A stretch of DNA of 6,110 nt from Nonlabens sp. (GCA_030731685.1 JANQTO010000393.1:1305-7414), one strand, 5' to 3'. Positions 1 to 6,110 are shown, numbered from the stretch's first letter. A program made the numbers and translations. Notes: generated by a model from the sequence alone, not told the origin.

Positions 1-639
1 TTGCAATGACATAATAAAGTCAGCTATTTCCTTATCGTTTAATTGCCCACTATCACGCATCACTGCGATTGTTTTGGTTTTTTCGATGGTTGCTTTGCGC
101 AATCCGTCGGCAAACTGGAATTCCAGTTGTTGTATGGAAGAATTTACGCGTTCCTCGGCTGTGGAGCGTGCAACGGTTTTTAAAAGAGGTACAGGAACTG
201 TTTTGTCATTGTGAAGGATAATGGCATAAGGGAAAACCGTCACGTTTACATTCTTGCCAGCTTGTTGCACACTTGCAAGCGCTGGCTTGATACCGTAGCC
301 CATTAAGTTTTTAATCACTTGGTCAGACTCCTCAGCACTGTAACCTTCTAATGGATTTATAAAATCAAATTTTATGTTGGGATTGATGGCAACCATTTCT
401 TCAAGCAGTTGCTTCGTCTCCTGGCGTAGTTTACGAAACTCTCCAGGTAAATCACCATCCAGAAATACATCAATGCTTATACTGCCATCTACGTTCTTGA
501 TAAGGTCTATAGCTTCTGGCGACAGTGTGTACCTACTATCTTTGGTAAGGTCTAGTCTTTTATAAATTTTTCCTGAGCCATAATTAATCAATATGAGCGC
601 AACGATAAGTACAGCAACTTGTAACAGTATTTTTTTCAT
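1..639 (-). CDS. gldG: GldG, gliding motility ABC transporter substrate-binding-like subunit (3' end outside window)
   Basis: This is the N-terminal 213 codons of GldG, open in frame to base 1; the family is usually well over 500 residues, so more than half is missing. With GldF and the ATPase GldA, GldG is assigned to an ABC transporter needed for gliding in Flavobacterium johnsoniae, although some gliding relatives lack it. The translation starts MKKILLQVAVLIVALILINY, a single N-terminal membrane anchor (about residues 4-21). The family hallmark LDLTKDSRYTLSPEA follows at residues 29-43. Further on are the PVPLL segment (149-153) and the EERVNSSIQQLEFQFADGLRK-type region (162-182) typical of the extracytoplasmic ABC_transp_aux domain. 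The ATG lies 2 nt after the gldF stop, so the two are probably coupled. No Shine-Dalgarno sequence is visible. In related genomes dnaN often follows, which cannot be seen here. Confidence 0.93.
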   Translation of the reverse strand, partial: MKKILLQVAVLIVALILINYGSGKIYKRLDLTKDSRYTLSPEAIDLIKNVDGSISIDVFLDGDLPGEFRKLRQETKQLLEEMVAINPNIKFDFINPLEGYSAEESDQVIKNLMGYGIKPALASVQQAGKNVNVTVFPYAIILHNDKTVPVPLLKTVARSTAEERVNSSIQQLEFQFADGLRKATIEKTKTIAVMRDSGQLNDKEIADFIMSLQ

Positions 640-641
640 AG

Positions 642-1370
642 TTATCGTTTTTCAAGATTATTGCGCAGCGTAACGTTGCTCATTGCAAGAAAAAACAACG
701 CGATACTTAACATGTAAATCACATTGCGCGTATCCAGCACGCCGCGAGCGATACTTTCATAATGATACTTGAGTCCCAGCGAAGTAATGCTATCTGAACC
801 ATCCATATATGTAGCTAACCCTTCAAGACCGTAATACATAAAGAAAGACAGCAACGCTGCCAGTAGAAACGATACGATCTGATTGCCCGTAACACTACTA
901 CAAAATATACCTATCGCAGTATAAGCCGTCGCAAGTAAAATGGCACCCATGTAGCTGGCTGCCGTCACACCATAATCCAAATTATTACGCACCTCGCCCA
1001 GTGCACCAATACTATAAACGTAAATCAACGTAGGCACAAGTGCAATACATATGAGGCATAACGCACCCAGATATTTGCCTAGTATAAGTCCCCGCAAAGA
1101 AATAGGTCTAGTCACAAGCATTTCCAGGGTTCCCAAGTTACGTTCTATGGTAAAGCTGCGCATAGTAATAGCAGGGATTAGGAACATGAACAGCCATGGA
1201 ATAAGCAAGAAAAACGGGGCAAGGTCAGCAAAACCAAAATCTATAAGATTGAACTCGCCTTCAAACACAAACAGAAACAGACCACTCAAAATAAGAAAAA
1301 TGCCTATTACAAGGTAGCCGGTAAAACCAGTAAAGAAACTGCGCAGTTCTTTTAAAAAGATTGCTTTCAT
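642..1370 (-). CDS. gldF: GldF, gliding motility ABC-2 type transporter permease
   Basis: A 242-residue integral membrane permease of the ABC-2 family and a full-length match to GldF. Six hydrophobic segments are visible at about 17-37, 51-70, 100-120, 137-158, 163-183 and 214-233, with a short basic C-terminus (NNLEKR). Between segments 2 and 3 the cytoplasmic loop carries ERNLGTLEMLVTRPIS (residues 76-91), the conserved E-x-GTLE-x-L-x-x-P motif where ABC-2 permeases contact their ATPase. It acts in the inner membrane with GldG; the ATPase GldA is not in this window, as in F. johnsoniae where gldA lies elsewhere. The start ATG overlaps the stop of the upstream ABM gene as ATGA, and gldG begins 2 nt after the stop. 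The transported substrate is unknown, and the link to gliding comes from F. johnsoniae genetics, not from this sequence. Confidence 0.95.
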   Translation of the reverse strand: MKAIFLKELRSFFTGFTGYLVIGIFLILSGLFLFVFEGEFNLIDFGFADLAPFFLLIPWLFMFLIPAITMRSFTIERNLGTLEMLVTRPISLRGLILGKYLGALCLICIALVPTLIYVYSIGALGEVRNNLDYGVTAASYMGAILLATAYTAIGIFCSSVTGNQIVSFLLAALLSFFMYYGLEGLATYMDGSDSITSLGLKYHYESIARGVLDTRNVIYMLSIALFFLAMSNVTLRNNLEKR

Positions 1371-1663
1371 AATAGACTGTGTATTTTAACAAAGGACGTC
1401 GCCTCTGGTTTTTTATCAAAAAGTGCTTTGGTTTCAGGCCATACCTCTGCAAATAATGCTGATTCCCTGTAAGCGTTCAATGATTCTTCACTTTCCCAAT
1501 AACTATAAGTACTAAATCGTTGCAAATCATTTTTGTCCTGATATAGTTCCAGTAGTTCACAACCCTGCTGATTCCTTATTGCTTCTTTTTTTGTATCAAA
1601 AAGCTCTTTGAATGCGTCTACCGCATCTTCTTTAAAATGCATGGTCACTATCCGTACAATCAT
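1367..1663 (-). CDS. Antibiotic biosynthesis monooxygenase (ABM) domain protein, YgiN-like
   Basis: A 98-residue soluble protein made of one ABM domain, the dimeric alpha/beta-barrel ferredoxin-like fold found in quinol monooxygenases and heme-degrading enzymes. The sequence shows an opening beta strand (MIVRIVTMHF), then a helix (about 12-31) and the family pattern GCELLELYQDKND (34-46). These are followed by FSTYSYWESEESLNAYRES (50-68), which corresponds to the W-E-S-x-E-x-L-x-x-H/Y-x-x-S signature of ABM proteins. Tyr65 sits where many relatives have His. It lacks a signal peptide and should be cytoplasmic. It overlaps both neighbours by 4 nt (ATGA at each end), so it lies between the SAM-hydrolase-like gene and gldF in one operon. 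The substrate cannot be told from sequence; oxidation of a small aromatic or a stress or regulatory role are both possible. The family call is firm and the function is open. Confidence 0.85.
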   Translation of the reverse strand: MIVRIVTMHFKEDAVDAFKELFDTKKEAIRNQQGCELLELYQDKNDLQRFSTYSYWESEESLNAYRESALFAEVWPETKALFDKKPEATSFVKIHSLL

Positions 1664-2496
1664 AATTTACTGAAGGTTATTATTACTGGCGCATCTACAT
1701 GCAGCCCGAAAAGGGTAGCAGCACTTCCCACCGTTAATGGATTTGATTTATAGGTAGCCAGTTCTAAATAGTCGGAACTATTATAAATGGCAACCGCAAG
1801 GCCGTCTGCGTTGCGTTGTTCTTTATTAGGGTTTGCGTAAACGATATCAGAATAACGTTCATAAATAGCTTTAAATTTTGTGCTTCGTGCAGCTATTTCA
1901 AAAGAGCGCCCTTTTCCTACGGCTTTAATCAGCTCCCGAGTAATATTTGTCACCGCATTGCCATAGTTGTCTATATAAATGACTTGACCGTAAATGGTTT
2001 CCTCGCTTTCGGCTTTTTTTGCAAGAATAGGAGCGATTTCTTTGAGCTCCGATATAGGTTTGCCTATCAACTCTAAAGTGCCACCGCGAGCTATATGACA
2101 GGCAGTCTTTACAAAGACCTCTAGTGTTGTGAAATTAGAACCCAAACGGTCGTGGATATTAATTTCTACCATCTTTTCGGGTCTTAGTTTATTAACAATG
2201 AGTGAGAGTACACCATTGTCTGCACAGATAAAGTAATGATTATTCAAATAAACGACAACATGCCTGTTATGTGGAGTTAACTCTGCATCAACGCCTATAA
2301 TATGTATGGTTCCATCAGGAAAACTGTGATATGCGTTTTGTATAACATAGGCAGTTTCAGCAATATGGAAAGGAGATATATAGTGTGAAATATCGATAAT
2401 AACCACATCGCTCAATTCTTTGTAAATAGCACCTTTTACCGCTCCTACATAAGGATCCTTTAAACCGAAGTCTGTAGTTAAGGTAATAATGGGCAT
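1660..2496 (-). CDS. SAM hydroxide adenosyltransferase-like protein (DUF62 / SAM hydrolase-chlorinase-fluorinase family)
   Basis: A 278-residue protein of the family whose characterised members split S-adenosylmethionine into adenosine and methionine using water, or add a halide in the chlorinase and fluorinase branches. Matches to the family are the N-terminal ITLTTDFGLKDPYVG (4-18), DIS (35-37), IGVDAELTPHNRH (67-79), the ADNGVLS block (92-98), YIDNYGNAVTNI (174-185) and the C-terminal NPLTVGSAATLFGL (252-265), so both domains are present at normal length. Two active-site regions are odd. The usual F-H-G-R-D segment that supplies the catalytic His reads FTTLE at 122-126. In the D-P-G-V-G-x-x-R region, Asp70 is kept but the Arg register is unclear (Asn77-Arg78). 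Hydrolase activity is therefore uncertain; my recollection is that other Bacteroidota members also diverge here. It is the first gene of the operon with the ABM gene and gldFG, and its stop overlaps the next start as ATGA. Confidence 0.87.
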   Translation of the reverse strand: MPIITLTTDFGLKDPYVGAVKGAIYKELSDVVIIDISHYISPFHIAETAYVIQNAYHSFPDGTIHIIGVDAELTPHNRHVVVYLNNHYFICADNGVLSLIVNKLRPEKMVEINIHDRLGSNFTTLEVFVKTACHIARGGTLELIGKPISELKEIAPILAKKAESEETIYGQVIYIDNYGNAVTNITRELIKAVGKGRSFEIAARSTKFKAIYERYSDIVYANPNKEQRNADGLAVAIYNSSDYLELATYKSNPLTVGSAATLFGLHVDAPVIITFSKL

Positions 2497-2522
2497 AAAA
2501 AAGCGAGTACAAGTTGTTAATT

Positions 2523-2591
2523 AAAAAAAAGAGTGCAGTTACAAAAAGCTATAAAAAAGCCCTTAACTTACAGCATTAGAACACGCTCTTT
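2523..2591 (-). promoter_or_regulatory. Possible structured leader with U-tract (attenuator-like)
   Basis: On the minus-strand transcript an outer imperfect stem pairs AAAGAG (2591-2586) with CTCTTT (2533-2528), extended by a TG/CA pair after a 2-nt bulge. It encloses an inner hairpin at 2568-2537 with arms AGTTA and TAACT plus an inner 6-bp stem AGGGCT/AGCTTT containing G-U pairs. The outer right arm runs into eight uninterrupted U residues (2530-2523), about 27 nt before the first ATG of the operon. This has the outline of a weak terminator or attenuator. The stems are AU-rich with a bulge and a wide interior, so stability is doubtful. Confidence 0.25.
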
Positions 2592-2600
2592 CTATAAGAA

Positions 2601-2608
2601 CAAAACTA
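2601..2608 (-). promoter_or_regulatory. Candidate Bacteroidota -7 box for the SAM hydrolase-like/gldFG operon
   Basis: The minus strand reads TAGTTTTG, an exact match to the Bacteroidota -7 consensus TAnnTTTG used by the housekeeping sigma factor. It lies about 105 bp upstream of the first ATG of the operon, which would give a leader of roughly 95-100 nt. No TTG -33 element is present at the expected distance upstream, and the surroundings are T-rich, so a chance match is possible. Confidence 0.4.
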
Positions 2609-2641
2609 AAAAAATATAAACGTAAAACGCTATTTAATTCT

Positions 2642-3598
2642 TTGCTTTTGAACGAACTTATCATTGATCTCTCCGAGACTAATCCCAGCGAGTTTTTTGG
2701 GGTTAAGAACGTTAATCTCACCTATTTAAAAGAACGATTTCCCAAACTCAAAATAGTTGCCCGTGGCAGCCAGATGAAAGTCTATGGCGACGAGGAACAG
2801 CTTAACGAGTTTGACGCTCGTATACAGGTGCTTTTAGAACATTTTGCAAAATATAACAAAGTAAGTGTCCACGATATGGATAGGGTGCTTGACAACAGCA
2901 GTACCCCACAAACTAGTAGCGCACGCGCTGGCGAAATATTAGTTCACGGTCTTGGAGGTAAAATTATAAAGGCACAAACACCTAACCAGCTCAAGCTGGT
3001 AGATTTATGTTTCACAAACGACCTTGTGTTTGCCATAGGTCCTGCAGGAACTGGTAAAACCTATATGGGAGTAGCAATGGCGGTGAGAGCGCTTAAAGAG
3101 AAGCAAATAAAGCGTATCGTTATTACCAGACCAGCCGTTGAAGCTGGTGAGAACTTAGGCTTTTTGCCTGGAGACCTTAAGGAGAAGCTGGACCCGTACA
3201 TGCAGCCTATTTATGACGCACTACGCGATATGATTCCTGCAGAGAAGCTAGCCCAGTATATTGAAAATAACACCATTCAAATAGCGCCGCTCGCATTTAT
3301 GCGCGGTAGGACGCTTGATAATGCATATGTCATACTGGACGAGGCACAAAATACCACACATGCTCAAATGAAAATGTTCCTCACGCGCATGGGTGTGAAT
3401 GCAAAATTCTTTATCACTGGCGACCCAGGACAGATAGATTTACCGCGCAGTGTGACTTCGGGTCTTAAGGAAGCACTCTTAATACTTAAGGATGTAGAAG
3501 GCGTAGGCATGATGTATCTAGACGATAAAGATGTGATGCGTCACAGACTCGTGAAACGTGTTATTGCTGCTTATAGAGCCATTGAGAATCGTAATTAA
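2642..3598 (+). CDS. PhoH family P-loop ATPase
   Basis: A 318-residue cytoplasmic ATPase of the PhoH (PhoH-like/YbeZ) family, thought to act in RNA metabolism or ribosome-related quality control. The N-terminal region (about 1-75) is the KH-like part of the family, including FPKLKIVARG (33-42). The core follows with HGLGGKIIKAQTPNQ (102-116), Walker A GPAGTGKT (133-140), ITRPAVEAGENLGFLPGD (161-178), Walker B VILDEAQNTT (230-239), sensor TGDPGQ (259-264) and the Arg-rich end VMRHRLVKRV (298-307). No in-frame ATG exists before codon 45, which is inside the conserved domain, so translation must begin at TTG. The TTG at 2642 is the outer choice; the TTG at 2648 gives MNELIIDL, which resembles the N-terminus I recall for flavobacterial homologues and may be the true start. 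The gene is transcribed divergently from the gldFG operon. The ybeZ partner ybeY is not adjacent. Confidence 0.94.
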   Translation: MLLNELIIDLSETNPSEFFGVKNVNLTYLKERFPKLKIVARGSQMKVYGDEEQLNEFDARIQVLLEHFAKYNKVSVHDMDRVLDNSSTPQTSSARAGEILVHGLGGKIIKAQTPNQLKLVDLCFTNDLVFAIGPAGTGKTYMGVAMAVRALKEKQIKRIVITRPAVEAGENLGFLPGDLKEKLDPYMQPIYDALRDMIPAEKLAQYIENNTIQIAPLAFMRGRTLDNAYVILDEAQNTTHAQMKMFLTRMGVNAKFFITGDPGQIDLPRSVTSGLKEALLILKDVEGVGMMYLDDKDVMRHRLVKRVIAAYRAIENRN

Positions 3599-3618
3599 GT
3601 GCAATAGGAGTGTAGTTA

Positions 3619-3640
3619 TTACGCTTTCGCGAAAGCGTAA
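3619..3640. repeat. Perfect 22-bp palindrome with CTTTCGCGAAAG core
   Basis: Each half is TTACGCTTTCG, giving an uninterrupted inverted repeat of 22 bp with no loop, centred between 3629 and 3630. It is GC-rich compared with the spacer around it. It starts 21 bp after the phoH stop and has no T-tract, so it does not look like an intrinsic terminator. From memory, the same CGCTTTCGCGAAAGCG core occurs often between genes in Dokdonia- and Nonlabens-like flavobacteria, which would make it a dispersed genomic repeat or protein-binding site. Only one copy is in this window. Confidence 0.8.
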
Positions 3641-3784
3641 AATGTACAGCATCACTGCTTAAAAAAGAATAATTGCTGAGTAATGGATGCCGCAAATAGC
3701 GACTGATGGTCTTTCCAAATGAACAAATTTGACCTTGCCATAAAAATAAATAAATACATAAGTGCTAACTTAGCGCACCACCAA

Positions 3785-3792
3785 AAGAAGGA
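3785..3792 (+). promoter_or_regulatory. Ribosome binding site of purC
   Basis: AAGAAGGA lies 3 nt before the ATG at 3796. It is the only recognisable Shine-Dalgarno-like sequence in the window, and it supports this ATG as the purC start, although the spacing is short. Confidence 0.5.
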
Positions 3793-3795
3793 TTA

Positions 3796-4761
3796 ATGAA
3801 CCTACCGAATACAATTAACGATACAAATTTTGAGTTCCCTAACATCAAGTCTGTTTATAAGGGCAAGGTGCGGGAAGTTTACAACATTAATGATGACCTG
3901 CTGGTAATGATAGCTAGCGATAGGTTGAGCGCGTTTGACCATGTAATGCCGAAGGGTATTCCATATAAAGGACAAATACTCAACCAAATTGCGACGCAAA
4001 TGATGAAGGATACGGAAGATATCGTTCCCAACTGGCTCATCGCGACACCGGACCCAAACGTTTCTATAGGATATATGTGTGAACCATTTAAGATAGAAAT
4101 GGTTATACGGGGTTACCTGAGTGGACATGCTGCAAGAGAATACAGTCTTGGAAAACGCATGATATGTGGTGTTCCTATGCCAGACGGCATGAAGGAAAAT
4201 GACAAATTTCCAACACCTATAATTACTCCAGCTACCAAAGCCGAAATGGGTGACCATGACGAGGATATATCTAAAGAAGAAATAATCAGTAGAGGCATCG
4301 TCTCAAAAGCAGATTATACGTTGCTCGAAAAATATGCGCGTGACTTGTTCAGTAGAGGTACGAAACTGGCTGCAAAACGCGGGCTTATTTTGGTTGATAC
4401 AAAATATGAATTTGGCAAGACTAAACAAGGTAAAATAGTCCTCATAGACGAGATTCACACGCCAGATTCCTCGAGATATTTTTATGCTAAGGGATATCAA
4501 GACCGTCAGGATAGGGGCGAGCAACAAAAACAGCTCAGTAAGGAATTTGTGAGACAATGGCTTATAGAAAACGATTTTCAAGGCTTGAAGGGGCAAACCG
4601 TCCCTGCTATGAGCGATGAGTATGTGCAAGAAGTTAGTGCTCGATACATTGAGCTCTATGAGCAAATTACGGGTAAAACATTTAAGCCTAGCAATACTTC
4701 TAATATTCATGGACGTATCCATGAGAATGTAATGGATTGGTTTGAGAGTAATTTTATGTAG
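3796..4761 (+). CDS. purC: Phosphoribosylaminoimidazole-succinocarboxamide (SAICAR) synthase
   Basis: A 321-residue cytoplasmic enzyme that joins CAIR and aspartate with ATP to make SAICAR in de novo purine synthesis. Visible family blocks are the nucleotide-binding YKGKVREVY (21-29), ASDRLSAFD (40-48), the first signature region [13 protein letters not shown] (100-112), [13 protein letters not shown] (144-156), the second signature [11 protein letters not shown] (197-207) and [14 protein letters not shown] (216-229). At 321 residues it is the long form, nearer to yeast Ade1 (about 306) than to the roughly 237-residue E. coli enzyme, with the extra length in the middle and at the C-terminus (about 230-321). 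This is usual for Bacteroidota. The start is fixed by the AAGGA-like site just upstream. It is a single gene here, ending before a strong terminator; no other pur gene is adjacent. Confidence 0.97.
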   Translation: MNLPNTINDTNFEFPNIKSVYKGKVREVYNINDDLLVMIASDRLSAFDHVMPKGIPYKGQILNQIATQMMKDTEDIVPNWLIATPDPNVSIGYMCEPFKIEMVIRGYLSGHAAREYSLGKRMICGVPMPDGMKENDKFPTPIITPATKAEMGDHDEDISKEEIISRGIVSKADYTLLEKYARDLFSRGTKLAAKRGLILVDTKYEFGKTKQGKIVLIDEIHTPDSSRYFYAKGYQDRQDRGEQQKQLSKEFVRQWLIENDFQGLKGQTVPAMSDEYVQEVSARYIELYEQITGKTFKPSNTSNIHGRIHENVMDWFESNFM

Positions 4762-4815
4762 TACTTGACATTATATGTTGATTTCTTAAACTGAAATCAG
4801 ATTATAAGAAATGAA

Positions 4816-4845
4816 AAAAACGCAACCTGCAAAGGTTGCGTTTTT
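4816..4845. terminator. Bidirectional intrinsic terminator between purC and the M28 peptidase gene
   Basis: A perfect 12-bp stem (AAAAACGCAACC paired with GGTTGCGTTTTT) encloses the 6-nt loop TGCAAA. The A-run before and T-run after give a U-tract in either direction. It sits 54 bp after the purC stop and 62 bp after the end of the convergent peptidase gene, so it can end both transcripts. Confidence 0.9.
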
Positions 4846-4907
4846 CATTATGTGAATAGACCATTAAGTCCATAATTTATACTCCGTATTCTCCAGTCTC
4901 AAAAATA

Positions 4908-5969
4908 CTACATCTTCAACATAGGTCTTTTGCCAGCATTTGCAAGTTCCCATGCAGTTACAAAAACAAGTTGCGCACGTTTTTGATACAGTTCATATTC
5001 AATTTTGTCAGGAGTGTCTGTCGCCCTGTGATAGTCAGCGTGTGTGCCGTTGAAATAAAATATAACGGGAACGTCGTTTTTTGCAAAATTATAGTGGTCA
5101 GAGCGGTAATAAAAACGGTTTGGATCTTCTTTCCCATTGTACTTATAATCTAAGTCCAAATTCATATACTTCTTATTTGCCGTTTCAGACACATCGTGTA
5201 AGTCTTGGCTTAGCATGTCACTACCTATTAAATAAATGTAGTCTGACTTCTTTTCACGTTTTGGGTCTATACGACCTATCATGTCTATATTCAAATTAGC
5301 AATGGTGTTTGCCATAGGGTATACAGGATGTTCAGCATAGTATTTACTGCCGTAAAGACCTAATTCTTCACCAGTGACGTGTAGAAACAATATGGAACGC
5401 TTAGGTCCGTAACCTTGGTCAGCAGCTTTTTTGAAAGCTTCTGCAATTTCTATGAGTGCGATGGTACCGCTACCGTCATCGTCAGCTCCATTAAAAACAA
5501 CACCATCTTCCATACCTACGTGGTCTAGGTGAGCGCTTATAACGAGCACTTCATCTGGAAGTTCGGTTCCCTTAATAAATGCCAATACGTTTTCTGAACT
5601 TAGGTCTGGTTTCTTAAAATATTCTCCGGGAACAGTTTGAAAATACTCGCCGTCACCTGCGCCACCAGGAATACCCATTTCTAAATAAAGACCTTTCAAA
5701 TATTCAACTGCCCTTTTCTGTCCGGGATAGCCTGTATTGCGACCTTCCATCTCGTCACTTGCATAAAAGTATAGTTGATCTTTAAGCTCGTCTAATGTGA
5801 TAGTCTTCGCATACTTCATCACATCTGCCTTGCTGTAGTCTATAACACCTTTGATGCTTGAATTAGGATTGGTATTCGTTGGCGATTTTTTAACGCCCGT
5901 TGCGCAAGACACCGTCATGGCGATGGCTGATGCAGTTATTGCTAATGTTTTTAAGTTCAAGAGTAGCAT
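4908..5969 (-). CDS. M28 family zinc metallopeptidase, probable lipoprotein
   Basis: A 353-residue exported peptidase of family M28 (aminopeptidase Y/S type), which removes N-terminal residues from peptides using two zinc ions. The N-terminus has a hydrophobic signal (about 2-20) ending in TVSC, so Cys22 is a likely lipidation site; Thr at -3 is unusual for a lipobox. No acidic cluster follows the Cys, so surface export is not indicated. The catalytic set is complete: SAHLDH (145-150) with zinc ligand His147 and Asp149, GADDDGSG (161-168) with the bridging Asp164, TGEELG (199-204) with general base Glu201 and ligand Glu202, NIDMIG (227-232) with Asp229, and DYHRATDTPDKI (312-323) with His314. 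YFYASDEMEGRNTG (67-80) is also typical. A short unknown gene ends 8 nt upstream, so the two are probably one operon. Substrate preference cannot be read from sequence. Confidence 0.93.
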   Translation of the reverse strand: MLLLNLKTLAITASAIAMTVSCATGVKKSPTNTNPNSSIKGVIDYSKADVMKYAKTITLDELKDQLYFYASDEMEGRNTGYPGQKRAVEYLKGLYLEMGIPGGAGDGEYFQTVPGEYFKKPDLSSENVLAFIKGTELPDEVLVISAHLDHVGMEDGVVFNGADDDGSGTIALIEIAEAFKKAADQGYGPKRSILFLHVTGEELGLYGSKYYAEHPVYPMANTIANLNIDMIGRIDPKREKKSDYIYLIGSDMLSQDLHDVSETANKKYMNLDLDYKYNGKEDPNRFYYRSDHYNFAKNDVPVIFYFNGTHADYHRATDTPDKIEYELYQKRAQLVFVTAWELANAGKRPMLKM

Positions 5970-5977
5970 TTTTTAGA

Positions 5978-6110
5978 TTATTGATTTCGTTTAAGTACTT
6001 TATATTGTTCGTAACACTCACTTATCGCATCGAGTATTTGAAGGTCATTTGAATTTTCTATAAACTCTTTAGAATAATCACAATTTCTTAAAATTGCTTC
6101 TATACTTACT
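5978..6110 (-). CDS. C-terminal fragment of an unidentified protein (5' end outside window)
   Basis: The last 43 codons of a reading frame that enters from the right edge and stops at TAA (5980-5978), 8 nt before the start of the peptidase gene. The fragment is hydrophilic and likely helical, with segments such as ILRNCDYSKEFIEN and LQILDAISECYEQYKVLKRN, and contains two Cys residues. The other two minus-strand frames are interrupted by stops, and the tight spacing supports a real gene co-transcribed with the peptidase. I do not recognise the family. Confidence 0.6.
   Translation of the reverse strand, partial: VSIEAILRNCDYSKEFIENSNDLQILDAISECYEQYKVLKRNQ

Larger units (their letters stand above)
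2497..2641. promoter_or_regulatory. Divergent intergenic region between the gldFG operon and phoH
   Basis: This AT-rich 145-bp spacer must hold the start signals for both transcription units. On the minus strand it contains a -7 box and a possible structured leader, listed separately. On the plus strand I found no full match to the Bacteroidota -7 consensus TAnnTTTG ahead of phoH, and no Shine-Dalgarno sequence for either gene. A-rich stretches sit directly before the minus-strand ATG, as is common in Bacteroidota. Confidence 0.6.
3599..3795. other. Spacer between phoH and purC
   Basis: This 197-bp stretch has no coding potential. It contains the 22-bp palindrome listed separately and presumably the purC promoter. 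I see no exact TAnnTTTG box; the nearest is TAACTTAG at 3766-3773 (one mismatch), without a TTG at the right spacing. No typical T-tailed terminator follows phoH, so read-through from phoH into purC is possible. Confidence 0.55.

Noticed and set aside
1261..1452. Minus-strand frame bridging the ABM gene and gldF
   Set aside because: It is an out-of-frame reading across two well-supported genes already joined by an ATGA overlap, and its product has no recognisable features.
2497..2641. SAM-II or other known SAM riboswitch in the divergent spacer
   Set aside because: No conserved pseudoknot segments matching a SAM riboswitch class could be found on either strand; only generic weak stems are present.
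3729..3773. purC promoter made of TTG (3729-3731 or 3735-3737) and TAACTTAG (3766-3773)
   Set aside because: The -7 box has a mismatch and the spacing to either TTG is much longer than the usual roughly 19-20 nt.
3802..4722. Long minus-strand open frames antisense to purC (about 3802-4257 and 4303-4722)
   Set aside because: They lie wholly within a confidently identified gene, and their translations show no domain pattern and many rare-looking Cys/His/Arg runs; they are shadows.
4779..4799. Small hairpin TGATTTC/GAAATCA just after purC
   Set aside because: A 7-bp AT-rich stem with a 7-nt loop and no T-tract; the strong terminator lies just downstream, so this is likely chance.
1..6110. CRISPR array, insertion sequence, tRNA, toxin-antitoxin or defence system
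   Set aside because: No direct repeat series, transposase, inverted terminal repeats, cloverleaf or nuclease-type genes are visible; all larger frames are explained by core genes.

Overview
The window looks like chromosomal core sequence from a marine-type member of the Flavobacteriaceae (Bacteroidota). The evidence is gldF and gldG gliding-type ABC transporter genes, a long PurC, a PhoH-type ATPase with a Bacteroidota-like N-terminus, A-rich start-codon contexts mostly lacking Shine-Dalgarno sequences, and moderately low GC. The assignment rests on recognised protein families; no search was run.

Layout. Positions 1-2496 hold a minus-strand gene cluster, read right to left: a SAM hydroxide adenosyltransferase-like protein (DUF62 family), a small antibiotic-biosynthesis-monooxygenase (ABM) fold protein, gldF, and the first 213 codons of gldG, which runs off the left edge. 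The first two junctions are ATGA overlaps and the third is a 2-nt gap, so the four genes are almost certainly co-transcribed and probably translationally coupled. A 145-bp divergent intergenic region (2497-2641) separates this cluster from plus-strand phoH. It carries a Bacteroidota-like -7 box and a possible structured leader ending in a U-tract ahead of the minus-strand operon. After phoH comes a 197-bp spacer with a perfect 22-bp palindrome, then plus-strand purC. A strong bidirectional terminator lies between purC and the convergent minus-strand M28 metallopeptidase lipoprotein. At the right edge is the 3' end of an unidentified gene that reads into the peptidase gene with an 8-nt gap.

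Function. GldF and GldG are membrane components of an ABC transporter linked to gliding motility; its ATPase, GldA, is not encoded here. PhoH is a cytoplasmic P-loop ATPase, PurC makes SAICAR in de novo purine synthesis, and the M28 peptidase probably acts in the periplasm or at the outer membrane. I see no mobile element, CRISPR array, tRNA, rRNA or defence system, and the genes appear intact apart from the two cut by the window edges. The points most worth a second look are the substituted catalytic motif in the SAM-hydrolase-like protein, the coupling of that protein and an ABM protein to gldFG, the 22-bp palindrome, and the possible attenuator-like leader.
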